A DNA stretch of 43,965 nucleotides from Lysobacterales bacterium (GCA_030065125.1 JASJDM010000068.1:1-43965); one strand, 5' to 3'; counted from the stretch's first letter, positions 1 to 8,246 are shown. Translations and numbers: made by a program. Notes: generated by a model not told the origin, from the sequence alone.

Positions 1-28
1 GACAGAGTAAAGCCGGCTTTACTCTGTC
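1..28. repeat. Perfect 28-bp palindrome, REP-like
   Basis: The first 28 bases form a perfect inverted repeat, arm GACAGAGTAAAGCC with its exact complement and no loop. It is followed at once by a second partial copy of the arm motif (CTTTACTCTGACCCC, 30-44). I recall GGGTCAGAGTAAAG-type motifs as dispersed intergenic repeats in proteobacteria, but I cannot confirm the family here. The element may continue to the left of the window. Confidence 0.6.
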
Positions 29-48
29 CCTTTACTCTGACCCCACTC

Positions 49-207
49 TTACTCCCTGTTCCGACCAATTCCCAGCAGCCGAACCCAGCCCAGCAGTTCG
101 GCCACCATGGCCAGTACCAGGATGGCGACGGCGCCAACGGCCATGCCTGTGAGATACAGCGCGCCGGCCACCAGCAACAGGAATAATCCGAAGAGTCGTG
201 ACTTCAT
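49..207 (-). CDS. Small two-helix membrane protein, hypothetical
   Basis: This is a 52-residue reading frame starting at an internal ATG, chosen because the protein then begins MKSRLFGLFLLLVAGALYL, a hydrophobic helix. A longer frame to 264 would add an unlikely N-terminus. A second hydrophobic stretch (about residues 22-40) follows, with a short basic tail ending in GRNRE. It would be an inner-membrane protein of unknown function. No strong ribosome binding site is visible and I do not recognise the family. Its stop codon lies just past the palindromic repeat at the window start. Confidence 0.4.
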   Translation of the reverse strand: MKSRLFGLFLLLVAGALYLTGMAVGAVAILVLAMVAELLGWVRLLGIGRNRE

Positions 208-566
208 GGGGAACAAGACTAAAACAAGTCGTCCGCCGCCGACACCCCGGTAAGTCATACCCAAAGTATCGTTCAGGCGTTGCGAAAATCCGCCAGATCC
301 GCCCCGTGCCTGAAGTCACGGGCAGCAGAATTTGCCTTTGATTTGTATATTTATCAGTGCGTTAAAGTAACTTTCTGCGAATAATTGCAGCCTTGCACGG
401 CCTCCCGCTCCGAGTCTGCCCGTGACCACCCGTCAATTTTGGCAATGCATGAACTGGCCAGTCCGCATACTTTTCTACTAATTCTTTCGTAGATGTACGG
501 GAATTCATGCTGACCCGGGCCACCCGCCTCAGGACGAGACGAGGCCCAACACACAGGAGCAACAGA
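208..566. other. Intergenic region upstream of the large TonB receptor
   Basis: This stretch of about 360 bases lies between two divergent genes. The ribosome binding site of the receptor (ACAGGAGC, ending about 7 bases before the ATG) is at its right end. An AT-richer patch around 340-385 could hold a promoter, but I cannot name one with confidence. I see no convincing RNA gene or operator. Confidence 0.4.
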
Positions 567-3509
567 ATGCACTCCAATCGAAAGTCCCCGGAGTCACCGT
601 CCAAGGTGGCCCTGCTGAAGCTGCGCAAGCCTCTGGCCCTGGCCATCGGGCTGGCCCTGATGACCCCCGCGGCGTGGTCCCAGAGTGACAGCGAAGAGCC
701 GGCAGAGCTGGATTCGGTCACCATCACCGGATCACGCATCGCACGCACCGATATCGAAGGCGCCCAGCCGGTGATCTCCATCACCGCCGCGGACATCGAG
801 CGGGAAGGCTTCACCACGGTGTTTGAAGCCCTGAACTCACAAACCGTTTTCACCGGATCGATCCAGGACGACCAGTTTGCCGGTGGCTTCACCCAGGCCG
901 CCAACACCCTTGACCTGCGCTCACTGGGCCCCGGCCGTACGCTGATTCTGCTGAATGGTCGCCGGGCCACGGATTACCCGCTGGCGTTCAACGGCCAGAG
1001 CAACGTGGTCAACCTGGCTGCCATTCCCGTTGCCATGGTCCAGCGGATTGAAATCCTGTCCAGCGGCGCCTCGGCCATTTACGGCTCGGACGCAGTGTCC
1101 GGGGTGGTCAACATCATCCTGAAAGACCGGGTGGAAGAGACCTACACCACCCTGCGCGTGGGCGACACCGACGAAGGCGGCGGTGAGTCGGTCCGTTTCG
1201 GCGCCGTGGGCGGCGTCAATCCCGGCAACCTGAGCGTGGTCTGGGGGTTCGAGTACTTCGACCGGGATCCCATCTGGGGCTTCGAGCGCGACTTCCAGGA
1301 CTCCCGCAATGACAACCCCACCACCTCTGGACTTCCGCTGATCCAGGACCCCGTCAACGGCGTGACCAACGCCCGCATGTTCCTGTCCCTGGACCCGTTC
1401 GACCAGGATGGCGACGGTTTCACCTATATCGACCCGGGTGCCGCGGCCTGCGGGCCGCTGTCGGGACTGGAGCGAAGCTCCATTGAGTACTCTTTCCGCG
1501 CGGGCCGCGGCTTCTACTGCGGCTCAGCCGCTGACGTGGCCTCCCAAACCATCCGCAACGCCAAGGAAAGCTACTCTCTGTACACCAATCTCAACTACGA
1601 GATGGACAACGGCATGAGCCTGTTCGGCAGCGTCATCGCCACCAACACCGAGACCAAGTTCAACGTGGGCAACCTGTTCTGGCAGTACGACCCCAATGGC
1701 CCCCTGGGCGGCGGCTTCTTCATCAACTCGGCTGAGCCCGATGTATTCGGCATCGGCGGACGGGTGGACCTGTGGCAGCGCATATTCTCGGTGGAGGAAA
1801 TGGGCAGCGGCGACATCGATGACCTGGGCGGCGGCACCAATCACTTCGACGAAGACCTGATTGACGTCACCGTAGGCGCCCGGGGCCAGTTCGCCGACCG
1901 CTACGACTGGGAAGTGAGCTACAGCCACAGCGAATACGACCTGGACCGCAAGCGGCGCCTGCTGCTGGCCGACGTGGGTGACGCGTTTTTCCTGGGTGAC
2001 GCCACCGGCACCAACGATATCTTCGGAGACGGCAACCCCTTCGAGATCTTCAATGCCTCCCTGGACCGGCTTTACCAGCCGCTGACCGTGGCCGAGTTCA
2101 ACTCCATTTCGGCCATTGACACCACCACGGCAGATACATCCAATCAGACGGTTCAGGCCGTGCTGTCCGGCGACCTGATGGACGGTTGGGCCGGCCCCAT
2201 CGAATTTGCCGCGGTGGCCGAATGGGGCACCCAGGATTACGACATCAACATCGATCCCGGACTGGTTAACGGCAAGTTCCTGTTTTTCACCGGCACCGGC
2301 GGTGAAGGCGACCGCGACCGCCTGGCCCTGGGCGGCGAGCTGCGGGTGCCCCTGCTGGAGACCCTGTCGGCCAGCCTGGCGGCCCGCTACGACAAGTACG
2401 ACGACATCACCGATGTGGATGATGCATTCACCTACAACCTGGGCCTGGAGTACCGGCCACTGGACAGCCTGCTGGTGCGTGGCAGTTTTGCCACCAGCTT
2501 CCGGGCCCCGGACATGCATTTCGTGTTTGCCGATGCATCAGGCTTCTTCCAGTCGCCCCAGGATGAGTACCTGTCGCGCCGCTGCCAGGGAGAACTGCCG
2601 GTGGGCGGCAATACCGCGCCCCTGCCCGGTGAAGATCCCAATGACGCGGACGGTCCGGCTATCGACGCCAGCAACCCGGCGCCCGCCAACTGCCAGGAAA
2701 TCTACTCGGTGGCGGGCTTCCGCCAGGGCAATCCCGGACTGGCCGAGGAGGAAGGGGAATCCTTCACCGTGGGCCTGGTGTGGGAACCCACCGACGGTTT
2801 GGGTCTCACCCTGGACTACTACAGCATCCAGCTGGATGACGTGGTCAGTGACCGCAGCGTGACCAACCTGCTGGAACTGGAAGCGGACTGCCGCTTCGGC
2901 ACCGGCGAAGATCCCGGTTCGGCCCGCTGCCAGGACGTATTCGGCAGGATCACGCGATTTGCCGCGGACAGCCCGGACCAGACCAACCGGGCCCGGGTGG
3001 ATACCGTGGTCACCGGCCCCATCAACCAGTCGTTCCTGGAAACCAACGGCATCGACGCCACCCTGGACTACACCCTGCCGACGGATAACCTGGGCATGTT
3101 CCGCTTCAACCTGGGCTACACCCACGTGCTGGAATATGAGTTCCGGGAGTTCGATGGCGATCCGCTGCAGAACTTCCGCGACGACCCGCGGGTGAATGAT
3201 TTCCGCAGCCGCGCCCGGGGCAGCGTGGGCTGGGACTACAAGAAATTCAGCACCACGCTGTTTTTCCTGAGAACCGGCTCCATCCCCCAGGATGACCAGC
3301 AGGACCGCTGCTGCGAGCGGGACACCTACAACCTGACCGCTTCCTACGACGTGACCGACCAGCTCACCGTCGGGCTCTCGATCCAGAATCTGCTGGACGA
3401 AGAACCCGGCCTGGACGCCACCGAAGATTCCTATCCGTACTATGCCATCGGCAACTTCGACCCGTACGGCCGGGAAGCTTTCCTGCAGCTGGACTATCGC
3501 TTCGACTGA
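567..3509 (+). CDS. TonB-dependent outer-membrane receptor (980 aa)
   Basis: This is a large TonB-dependent receptor, expected to import a ligand across the outer membrane using TonB-ExbBD energy. The start is the ATG preceded by AGGAGC; a frame extension to 507 has no such site. A long basic N-region precedes a signal peptide core (LALAIGLALMTPAAWSQ) cleaved near residue 38. A TonB-box-like segment (DSVTITGSRIARTD) leads into the plug domain, with the typical LRSLGPGRTLILLNGRR and GSDAVSGVVNIILK motifs. The beta-barrel fills the rest and ends LQLDYRFD, one residue past the usual terminal aromatic. Several cysteine pairs lie in predicted extracellular loops. The ligand cannot be told from sequence. 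It stands alone, with no transporter or regulator beside it. Confidence 0.9.
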   Translation: MHSNRKSPESPSKVALLKLRKPLALAIGLALMTPAAWSQSDSEEPAELDSVTITGSRIARTDIEGAQPVISITAADIEREGFTTVFEALNSQTVFTGSIQDDQFAGGFTQAANTLDLRSLGPGRTLILLNGRRATDYPLAFNGQSNVVNLAAIPVAMVQRIEILSSGASAIYGSDAVSGVVNIILKDRVEETYTTLRVGDTDEGGGESVRFGAVGGVNPGNLSVVWGFEYFDRDPIWGFERDFQDSRNDNPTTSGLPLIQDPVNGVTNARMFLSLDPFDQDGDGFTYIDPGAAACGPLSGLERSSIEYSFRAGRGFYCGSAADVASQTIRNAKESYSLYTNLNYEMDNGMSLFGSVIATNTETKFNVGNLFWQYDPNGPLGGGFFINSAEPDVFGIGGRVDLWQRIFSVEEMGSGDIDDLGGGTNHFDEDLIDVTVGARGQFADRYDWEVSYSHSEYDLDRKRRLLLADVGDAFFLGDATGTNDIFGDGNPFEIFNASLDRLYQPLTVAEFNSISAIDTTTADTSNQTVQAVLSGDLMDGWAGPIEFAAVAEWGTQDYDINIDPGLVNGKFLFFTGTGGEGDRDRLALGGELRVPLLETLSASLAARYDKYDDITDVDDAFTYNLGLEYRPLDSLLVRGSFATSFRAPDMHFVFADASGFFQSPQDEYLSRRCQGELPVGGNTAPLPGEDPNDADGPAIDASNPAPANCQEIYSVAGFRQGNPGLAEEEGESFTVGLVWEPTDGLGLTLDYYSIQLDDVVSDRSVTNLLELEADCRFGTGEDPGSARCQDVFGRITRFAADSPDQTNRARVDTVVTGPINQSFLETNGIDATLDYTLPTDNLGMFRFNLGYTHVLEYEFREFDGDPLQNFRDDPRVNDFRSRARGSVGWDYKKFSTTLFFLRTGSIPQDDQQDRCCERDTYNLTASYDVTDQLTVGLSIQNLLDEEPGLDATEDSYPYYAIGNFDPYGREAFLQLDYRFD

Positions 3510-3837
3510 GCGGCATCTGTCGCCGCGCATCCCCGGGTGCGCGGCGATAAGTCATGAAGAGGACTGAACCCACAAACCACATTTATTGCAACACGCCCGC
3601 TGTAACCAATGTCCCGTCACGGGCGTCTAAGCAAAGAGAAACCCAGTTCCAGGCGGAAACGGGGACATTTCCGCCAGGATCACGTCTAAGCATTCAGACG
3701 TGAACATCCGGGATCGTGCTCAGCGAAACGATCCCGCCTTCTGACTCCCAATGGCCAGGGGGCTCTCCCTTCGCTGGTGGCCGCGGCGCCGGATCCGGTG
3801 TCGCGGCCATTTCATTGGCAACCTGACAGGATCGAGC
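3510..3837. repeat. Convergent intergenic region with five consecutive hairpins
   Basis: Between the converging TonB receptor and SDR genes lie several perfect stems. CGCCGCGCA (3521-3529) pairs with 3538-3546. GGCGGAAA (3652-3659) pairs with 3668-3675. CACGTCT (3681-3687) pairs with 3696-3702. CGGGATCGT (3709-3717) pairs with 3728-3736. GGCCGCG (3779-3785) pairs with 3802-3808, enclosing the palindrome CCGGATCCGG. None is followed by a clear T-tract, so they are not classical terminators. The first may end receptor transcription. No gene is visible. Confidence 0.6.
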
Positions 3838-4602
3838 CTACTGGTGTGGACGCAGGACCTCACCGGTGATCAGGCGATCATGGGCGCCAAGCAGGTAAAG
3901 GTAGGCTGGCGCCAGGTCCTCGGGCGCAGTCAACCTGGACGGATCCTCGGCCATGTAGGCCTTGCGCCGCAGGGGCGTATCCGTGGGCGGCGGCTGCACG
4001 GCATTGACCTTGATGCCATAGGATTCCAGTTCGCTGGCGGTGATGGACGCCAGGGCATGCAGCGCCAGCTTGCTGACGCCGTAGGCACCCCAGTACGCCT
4101 TGCTGACCCGGTGCTCGTCATCCAGGGTGAAGACGATACGCGGCTGGTCCGATGTCTTCAGCAGCGCCAGAACGGCCTGGTTGACCCAGTGGGCCGCGGT
4201 GAGATTGCCCTGCAGCTCCTGCTGCCAGCGGTCGGGCTGGAGCTGCTCCAGCTGGGTAAGCCCGCGGAATTCGGCAGCCAGGTGGACCACCGCATCCAGG
4301 GTTTCGAACTGCTCGCCGATAGCGTCGGCCATGGTTTCCAGGTCGGCGGGACTGGCACCGACCAGGTCCACCGGGTAGATCACCGGCTCGGGCAGTTCTG
4401 CTGCTGTCAGTTCATCGTAAAGCGCCTCCATGGCGGGCACCTGCCGATCCGCCATGATCACCGTGGCCCCGTGGCGGGCGCAGGCCCGAACCAGCGGCGC
4501 GCCGATGCCACCGGCAGCGCCGGTAATGAGAACGATCCTGCCCGCCAGGTGATCCACGGCAGGACTGAAATTATGTTGTATCTGCCCCGGGGTCAGGATC
4601 AT
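3838..4602 (-). CDS. YciK-like short-chain dehydrogenase/reductase, altered active site
   Basis: A 254-residue Rossmann-fold SDR of usual length, predicted cytoplasmic. The nucleotide-binding glycine motif TGAAGGIG is at residues 27-34, the active-site Asn is probably N133 (GNLTA), and the Tyr-Lys pair is Y174/K178 (WGAYGVSK). The WGAY context is typical of YciK-type proteins. The catalytic Ser expected 13 residues before the Tyr is Asp here (D161 in VFTLDDEHR, where relatives have a run of serines). Classical oxidoreductase chemistry may therefore be lost or changed. The gene is divergent from degQ and convergent with the TonB receptor. Substrate unknown. Confidence 0.8.
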   Translation of the reverse strand: MILTPGQIQHNFSPAVDHLAGRIVLITGAAGGIGAPLVRACARHGATVIMADRQVPAMEALYDELTAAELPEPVIYPVDLVGASPADLETMADAIGEQFETLDAVVHLAAEFRGLTQLEQLQPDRWQQELQGNLTAAHWVNQAVLALLKTSDQPRIVFTLDDEHRVSKAYWGAYGVSKLALHALASITASELESYGIKVNAVQPPPTDTPLRRKAYMAEDPSRLTAPEDLAPAYLYLLGAHDRLITGEVLRPHQ

Positions 4603-4736
4603 GCCGCTTCACCGGCGGATTGTTGCAGGTCAAACACTGGAGTCTCCATAGCCTGGACGTTCGGTCAATGCTGCATTCTGCCAGACCGGACCTGCGGCCA
4701 AAACCGCGATTACTGCCCATCGGTGTATCAGTCCGG

Positions 4737-4764
4737 GGAACCCAATCGGCTTTTCACGTTCAAA
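4737..4764 (+). promoter_or_regulatory. Candidate sigma-E type promoter for degQ
   Basis: GGAACCC (4737-4743) and TCAAA (4760-4764) are separated by 16 bases. This resembles the RpoE pattern of GGAAC and a TCTGA/TCAAA-type -10. It lies about 90 bases upstream of the degQ start, reading towards it. Envelope-stress control of periplasmic HtrA proteases is well known, so the position makes sense. The match is by eye and moderate. Confidence 0.35.
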
Positions 4765-4856
4765 ATGCGGGCCCATTGAGATACTACAGATCGATCATAA
4801 ATAGATAAGCCAGCGCCGCGCCTTTCGAACGCGGCAGGACTCATAAAGGTATGGAT

Positions 4857-6245
4857 ATGAAAACAACTAGAGCTCTGAATACGCGACGCATCCTGATGGC
4901 CGCTGTCACTTCAGCAGCCCTTGCGCTGGGCATTGCGGCTGCGGCCCAGGCCGGCGCTATCCCCAAGGATGTCAGCCTGGCACCGCTGGTCAAGGAAGTA
5001 TCCCCGGCGGTGGTGAACATTTCTACTCGCGGTACCGTGGAAGTCGAAGACAACGCTATGTTCCGGGACCCCATGTTCCGGCGGTTTTTCAACCTGCCCG
5101 AGGGCGGGCAGCCCCGCGAACGTGAAACGGCCAGCCTGGGCTCCGGCGTCATCGTAGACGCCGCTAACGGCTATATCCTGACCAACGAACACGTGATCAG
5201 TGACGCCGACGAGATTACCGTCCAACTGGTGGACGGCCGCGAACTGGAAGCCGAGGTGATCGGCCAGGACGAGCAAAGCGATATTGCCGTGCTGAAAATC
5301 AACAACGGCAAACTGTCCGCGCTGAAAATCGGTAATTCGGACTCCCTGGAGGTGGGCGACTACGTTCTGGCCCTGGGCAATCCCTTTGGACTGGGCCACA
5401 CCGTGACCTCAGGCATCGTCAGCGCTAAAGGCCGCTCGGGCTTAGGGATAGAAAGCTACGAAGATTTCATCCAGACCGATGCTGCCATCAACCGGGGCAA
5501 CTCCGGCGGCGCCCTGATCAACCTGCAGGGTGAGCTGGTTGGCATCAACACCGCTATCCTGGGGCCCGGCGGCGGCAATGCCGGCATCGGTTTTGCCATC
5601 CCCACGTCCATGGCCAGGAACATCATGGAACAGATCCTGGAGTATGGTGAGGTCAAGCGCGGCCTGCTGGGCATTACCGGCTCGGCCGTCAATGCGGTGA
5701 TCGCCGACGTTTACGACCTGGATGAGATCCGTGGCGCCGTGGTGACCCGGGTGACCGAGGGATCCGGTGCTGACGAAGCCGGAATCAAGGAAGACGACGT
5801 GATCCTCGAAGTGGACGGCGACAATGTGGACAACTTCCAGGACCTGCGTAACACCATTGGCCTGCGCCGGCCTGGCGAGAAGGTCGAACTCACCATCGTC
5901 CGGGACGGCAAACAACGCCGGGTCACCGCCACGCTGGGCGAGTACCAGCAGGTAGCCCAGGCCGACAGCCGGGAAGAGCGACGTTCGTCTGGACTTGGCG
6001 GCGCCACCCTGTCAGCCATTCCCGACGACCACCCGCTGTACGGTGAGGTGGAAGGTGTAGTGGTGGAATCCCCCGGTTCCAGCACGGCCCGAAGGGAGGG
6101 CCTGCAGCGCGGCGACATCATTACCTCCATCAACCGAGAGCCTGTTGCGTCCATGCGGGACGTCAATCGCATACTGGGTGAGTCGGAGCGCTACCTGGTC
6201 AAGGTGCGGCGCAACGACGCAGCGTTTTTTGTGGTGATTGATTGA
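4857..6245 (+). CDS. degQ: Periplasmic serine endoprotease of the DegP/DegQ (Do) family
   Basis: An HtrA-family protease and chaperone that degrades or refolds damaged periplasmic proteins. I chose the second ATG because AAAGG then lies 7 bases upstream; the ATG at 4851 would almost touch it. The signal peptide is cleaved near AQA-GA (residues 32-33). The trypsin-like domain carries H112 (TNEHVI), D142 (QSDIAVL) and S216 (GNSGGAL). Two PDZ domains follow, about residues 250-345 and 370-460. The 462-residue length matches DegQ/MucD. It is monocistronic, with a candidate sigma-E promoter upstream and a strong terminator downstream. DegP, DegQ and MucD cannot be separated from sequence alone. 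Confidence 0.93.
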   Translation: MKTTRALNTRRILMAAVTSAALALGIAAAAQAGAIPKDVSLAPLVKEVSPAVVNISTRGTVEVEDNAMFRDPMFRRFFNLPEGGQPRERETASLGSGVIVDAANGYILTNEHVISDADEITVQLVDGRELEAEVIGQDEQSDIAVLKINNGKLSALKIGNSDSLEVGDYVLALGNPFGLGHTVTSGIVSAKGRSGLGIESYEDFIQTDAAINRGNSGGALINLQGELVGINTAILGPGGGNAGIGFAIPTSMARNIMEQILEYGEVKRGLLGITGSAVNAVIADVYDLDEIRGAVVTRVTEGSGADEAGIKEDDVILEVDGDNVDNFQDLRNTIGLRRPGEKVELTIVRDGKQRRVTATLGEYQQVAQADSREERRSSGLGGATLSAIPDDHPLYGEVEGVVVESPGSSTARREGLQRGDIITSINREPVASMRDVNRILGESERYLVKVRRNDAAFFVVID

Positions 6246-6282
6246 GTGGGGTTTTAAACCCCAGGTTATTTTCTGGTGAAGA

Positions 6283-6310
6283 GGCTCGCCCTGGTGGCGG
6301 GCCTTTTTTT
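6283..6310 (+). terminator. Rho-independent terminator of degQ
   Basis: GGCTCGCC (6283-6290) pairs with GGCGGGCC (6296-6303) with one wobble pair and a CTGGT loop, followed by seven T residues (6304-6310). It sits 38 bases after the degQ stop. A smaller AT-centred stem, GGGGTTT/AAACCCC, lies just before it at 6248-6262. Confidence 0.85.
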
Positions 6311-6314
6311 GATT

Positions 6315-6537
6315 GGGGAACGCGCCCTGCGGGCGCTGGGGAACGCTCGCTACGCGAGCTGGGGAACGGCTGCTTTGCAGCCTGGGGAACGCGCTGCGCG
6401 CTGGGACCCTTCGTTGAAGCCAACGGCCCCTAGCGTGCGTAGCACGCGTTCCCCAGGCTGCAAAGCAGCCGTTCCCCAGCGCCCAAAGGGCGCGTTTCCC
6501 AGCTTGCGAAGCAAGCGTTCCCCGGTTGCAAAGCAAC
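6315..6537. repeat. Hairpin-repeat array A (head-to-head)
   Basis: Four forward and five inverted units on an almost exact 23-bp period. Each unit is a conserved linker CTGGGGAACG plus an insert of usually 13 bases that differs between units but folds on itself. Forward inserts start at 6323, 6346, 6369 and 6392 (CGCCC-TGC-GGGCG, CTCGC-TAC-GCGAG, GCTGC-TTT-GCAGC, and a 9-base CGC-TGC-GCG). Inverted inserts start at 6434, 6457, 6480, 6503 and 6525 (for example CGTGC-GTA-GCACG, CTTGC-GAA-GCAAG). The two halves share a perfect 36-bp inverted repeat (6358-6393 with 6445-6480) around a 51-base centre. It fills the gap between degQ and the lectin-like gene. Confidence 0.9.
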
Positions 6538-6539
6538 CC

Positions 6540-7148
6540 TCACCGACACTCCAGAAACGCCGCAGTCTCCTCCCTGGCCCGCTCCCGGTAAACCCTGCCA
6601 TTGCAGCGGTACTCGACCTCCACGTGCTTGCGCTTGCCGCGGTAGGGATCACCGCAGAGGTAATTGTCCACCGGTACCCGGCAGTTGAACTGGCCGTTGC
6701 AGCGCTCGGCGAAGGCGAATCCGGCGTCGCAGTAGCGGTTGCCCGCGCCGTAATCGGCCCGCAGGATCTCGATGCCCCGATGGCGTCCCGGCCGGTCGCG
6801 CCCGGCACAGCTGATGGTCAAGGCCTGCCCCTCGCGGATCTGCACTGATTCGGCTCCGTATCCACCACAGGAGTAGCGCAGGTACAGGTCTTTGCGGGTA
6901 CCCCGGTCGGGGTCACCGCACAGGGCGTTAGTGGCGCGGATCTCGCAGTAGCCCCGGCCCTGGCAGTGGTCCAGCGCGTAGGTGGCATCACAGGCGCGGC
7001 GGTCGCTACCGTAGTCCGCCGTAATGATTTGGATGCCGCCGCCCCGCTGCAGTCGTTCGGTGGCGCGGCGGTGGTGATCACCCCAGGCACTGGTAGTGTG
7101 GGCCAGGAGTACGGCGATCAGTGCCGTAACCGTCATTCGTAGGTTCAT
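6540..7148 (-). CDS. Secreted protein with two SUEL-lectin-like domains
   Basis: A 202-residue exported protein. The start ATG has AAGGAA 7 bases upstream, and the product begins with a signal peptide (MNLRMTVTALIAVLLAHTTS). Two copies of a cysteine-rich module follow, residues 38-94 and 124-182. Each shows IxIxxADYG, a C-x5-C core and CGDPxRGxRK, then a YxC end. Cysteine spacing is 9-6-9-17 in copy 1 and 10-6-9-17 in copy 2. The pattern resembles the galactose/rhamnose-binding SUEL lectin fold, better known from animals (DPC-x-GT-x-K and YxC motifs). A sugar-binding periplasmic or extracellular role is inferred. It is divergent from the DUF427 gene, and its stop abuts repeat array A. Confidence 0.7.
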   Translation of the reverse strand: MNLRMTVTALIAVLLAHTTSAWGDHHRRATERLQRGGGIQIITADYGSDRRACDATYALDHCQGRGYCEIRATNALCGDPDRGTRKDLYLRYSCGGYGAESVQIREGQALTISCAGRDRPGRHRGIEILRADYGAGNRYCDAGFAFAERCNGQFNCRVPVDNYLCGDPYRGKRKHVEVEYRCNGRVYRERAREETAAFLECR

Positions 7149-7217
7149 TTGGGGTTCCTTCACTTTTCCTTGCCCTGGAATTTTTCAATATTACAGCCTG
7201 TCACGGCTGAACCCTTC

Positions 7218-7733
7218 ATGAACGCCATGTGGAAACACACGGGACTAAACCGACCCGAATTTGCCATCACCCCGCAACCGGGCCAGGAATCGGTCTGGGA
7301 CTACCCCCGGCCACCCGACATCCGGGCGGATCAGCGACGGGTGAAGGTGCACGCTGGCAACCAGGTGCTGGCTGAGACCACCCGTGCCAAACGCATTCTG
7401 GAAACTGCCAGTCCGCCGACCTTTTACCTGCCTCCGGAAGACGTAGCCCTGGAGTGTCTGGTGCCGGCATCCGGCGTCTCGTTCTGCGAGTGGAAAGGCA
7501 CCGCCCGGTACTGGGCCGTGGAGGGATCCACCACACCGGTGGCCTGGAGTTATCCGGACCCGACCGCGGCATTCAGCGCTATTGCGGCGTGGCTTTCCTT
7601 TTACCCCGGCCGCGTGGCCTGTTATGTGGACGGCGAGCGCGTGCGGCCCCAGCCCGGGGGCTTTTACGGCGGCTGGCTGACTGCCGAGATCGTCGGTCCG
7701 GTCAAGGGCGACCCGGGCAGCGGGGGCTGGTAG
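7218..7733 (+). CDS. DUF427 domain protein
   Basis: A 171-residue cytoplasmic protein closely matching the DUF427 family. It has ESVWDYPRPP, TTRAKRILET, PPTFYLPPEDV, FCEWKGTARYW, AWSYPDPT, FYPGRV and QPGGFYGGW in the usual order. No enzymatic role is established for the family. The start at 7218 is chosen because the family homology begins soon after it; the frame is open further upstream but would run into the divergent lectin-like gene. No good ribosome binding site is visible. It converges on the glutathione peroxidase gene with a 21-base gap containing GCCCGGGCCGGGC. Confidence 0.85.
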   Translation: MNAMWKHTGLNRPEFAITPQPGQESVWDYPRPPDIRADQRRVKVHAGNQVLAETTRAKRILETASPPTFYLPPEDVALECLVPASGVSFCEWKGTARYWAVEGSTTPVAWSYPDPTAAFSAIAAWLSFYPGRVACYVDGERVRPQPGGFYGGWLTAEIVGPVKGDPGSGGW

Positions 7734-7754
7734 CTCGCGCCCGGGCCGGGCCGG

Positions 7755-8237
7755 TCAGAGCAGCGCTTCGATGTCCTGCTCCAGGGATTCCGGTTTGGAC
7801 TGAGGCGGGAAGCGGTCCACCACCTCGCCGTCGCGATTCACCAGGAATTTGGTGAAGTTCCACTTGATTTTCTGGCTGCCCAGCAGGCCGGGCGCCTTTT
7901 CCTTCAGGTGCACGAACAGCGGGTGGGCGTCGTCGCCGTTCACGTCAACCTTGGAGAACATGGGAAAGCTGACGCCGTAGTTCAGCTGGCAGAATTCCGC
8001 AATGTCACCGTCACTGCCGGGTTCCTGGCTGCCGAACTGGTTGCAGGGGAAGCCAAGGATCTCAAGGCCGCGCTCATGCAGCTTCTGATACAGGGCTTCA
8101 AGGCCTTCGTACTGCGGCGTGAACCCGCACTTGGAAGCTGTGTTGACGATCAGCAGGACTTTGCCCTGGTACTTCTCGAGGCTTTCATGCTGCCCGGTCA
8201 GGGTATCGGCTTCAAACTGGTAAACGTTGTCAGACAT
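7755..8237 (-). CDS. Glutathione peroxidase-family peroxidase (Cys type)
   Basis: A 160-residue thiol peroxidase of the GPx/BtuE family, reducing hydrogen peroxide and organic peroxides with thiol or thioredoxin reductants. The peroxidatic Cys is C37 in NTASKCGFT. The other active-site residues fit Q71 (GSQEPG), W126 and N127 (KWNFTKF). Length is normal and there is no signal peptide, so it should be cytoplasmic. A second conserved Cys in FPCNQF (C65) could resolve the active site as in thioredoxin-dependent members. It lies 9 bases downstream of the Kazal lipoprotein on the same strand, so the two are probably co-transcribed. Confidence 0.9.
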   Translation of the reverse strand: MSDNVYQFEADTLTGQHESLEKYQGKVLLIVNTASKCGFTPQYEGLEALYQKLHERGLEILGFPCNQFGSQEPGSDGDIAEFCQLNYGVSFPMFSKVDVNGDDAHPLFVHLKEKAPGLLGSQKIKWNFTKFLVNRDGEVVDRFPPQSKPESLEQDIEALL

Positions 8238-8246
8238 TACAGGGTC

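Noticed and set aside
2538..3530. 330-residue minus-strand frame opposite the TonB receptor
   Set aside because: Composition typical of an antisense shadow; the receptor frame carries conserved barrel motifs to its end.
3751..4779. 342-residue plus-strand frame opposite the SDR
   Set aside because: Shadow of the SDR gene, which has Rossmann and YxxxK motifs on the other strand.
6315..6537. CRISPR array
   Set aside because: The spacing is regular, but the conserved part is only 10 bases and the variable part is itself palindromic. No cas genes are present.
6276..6848. 190-residue frame through repeat array A
   Set aside because: It consists largely of translated repeats (GNARYASWGTAALQPGE-like). 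Such frames are often annotated as hypothetical proteins, but nothing supports expression.
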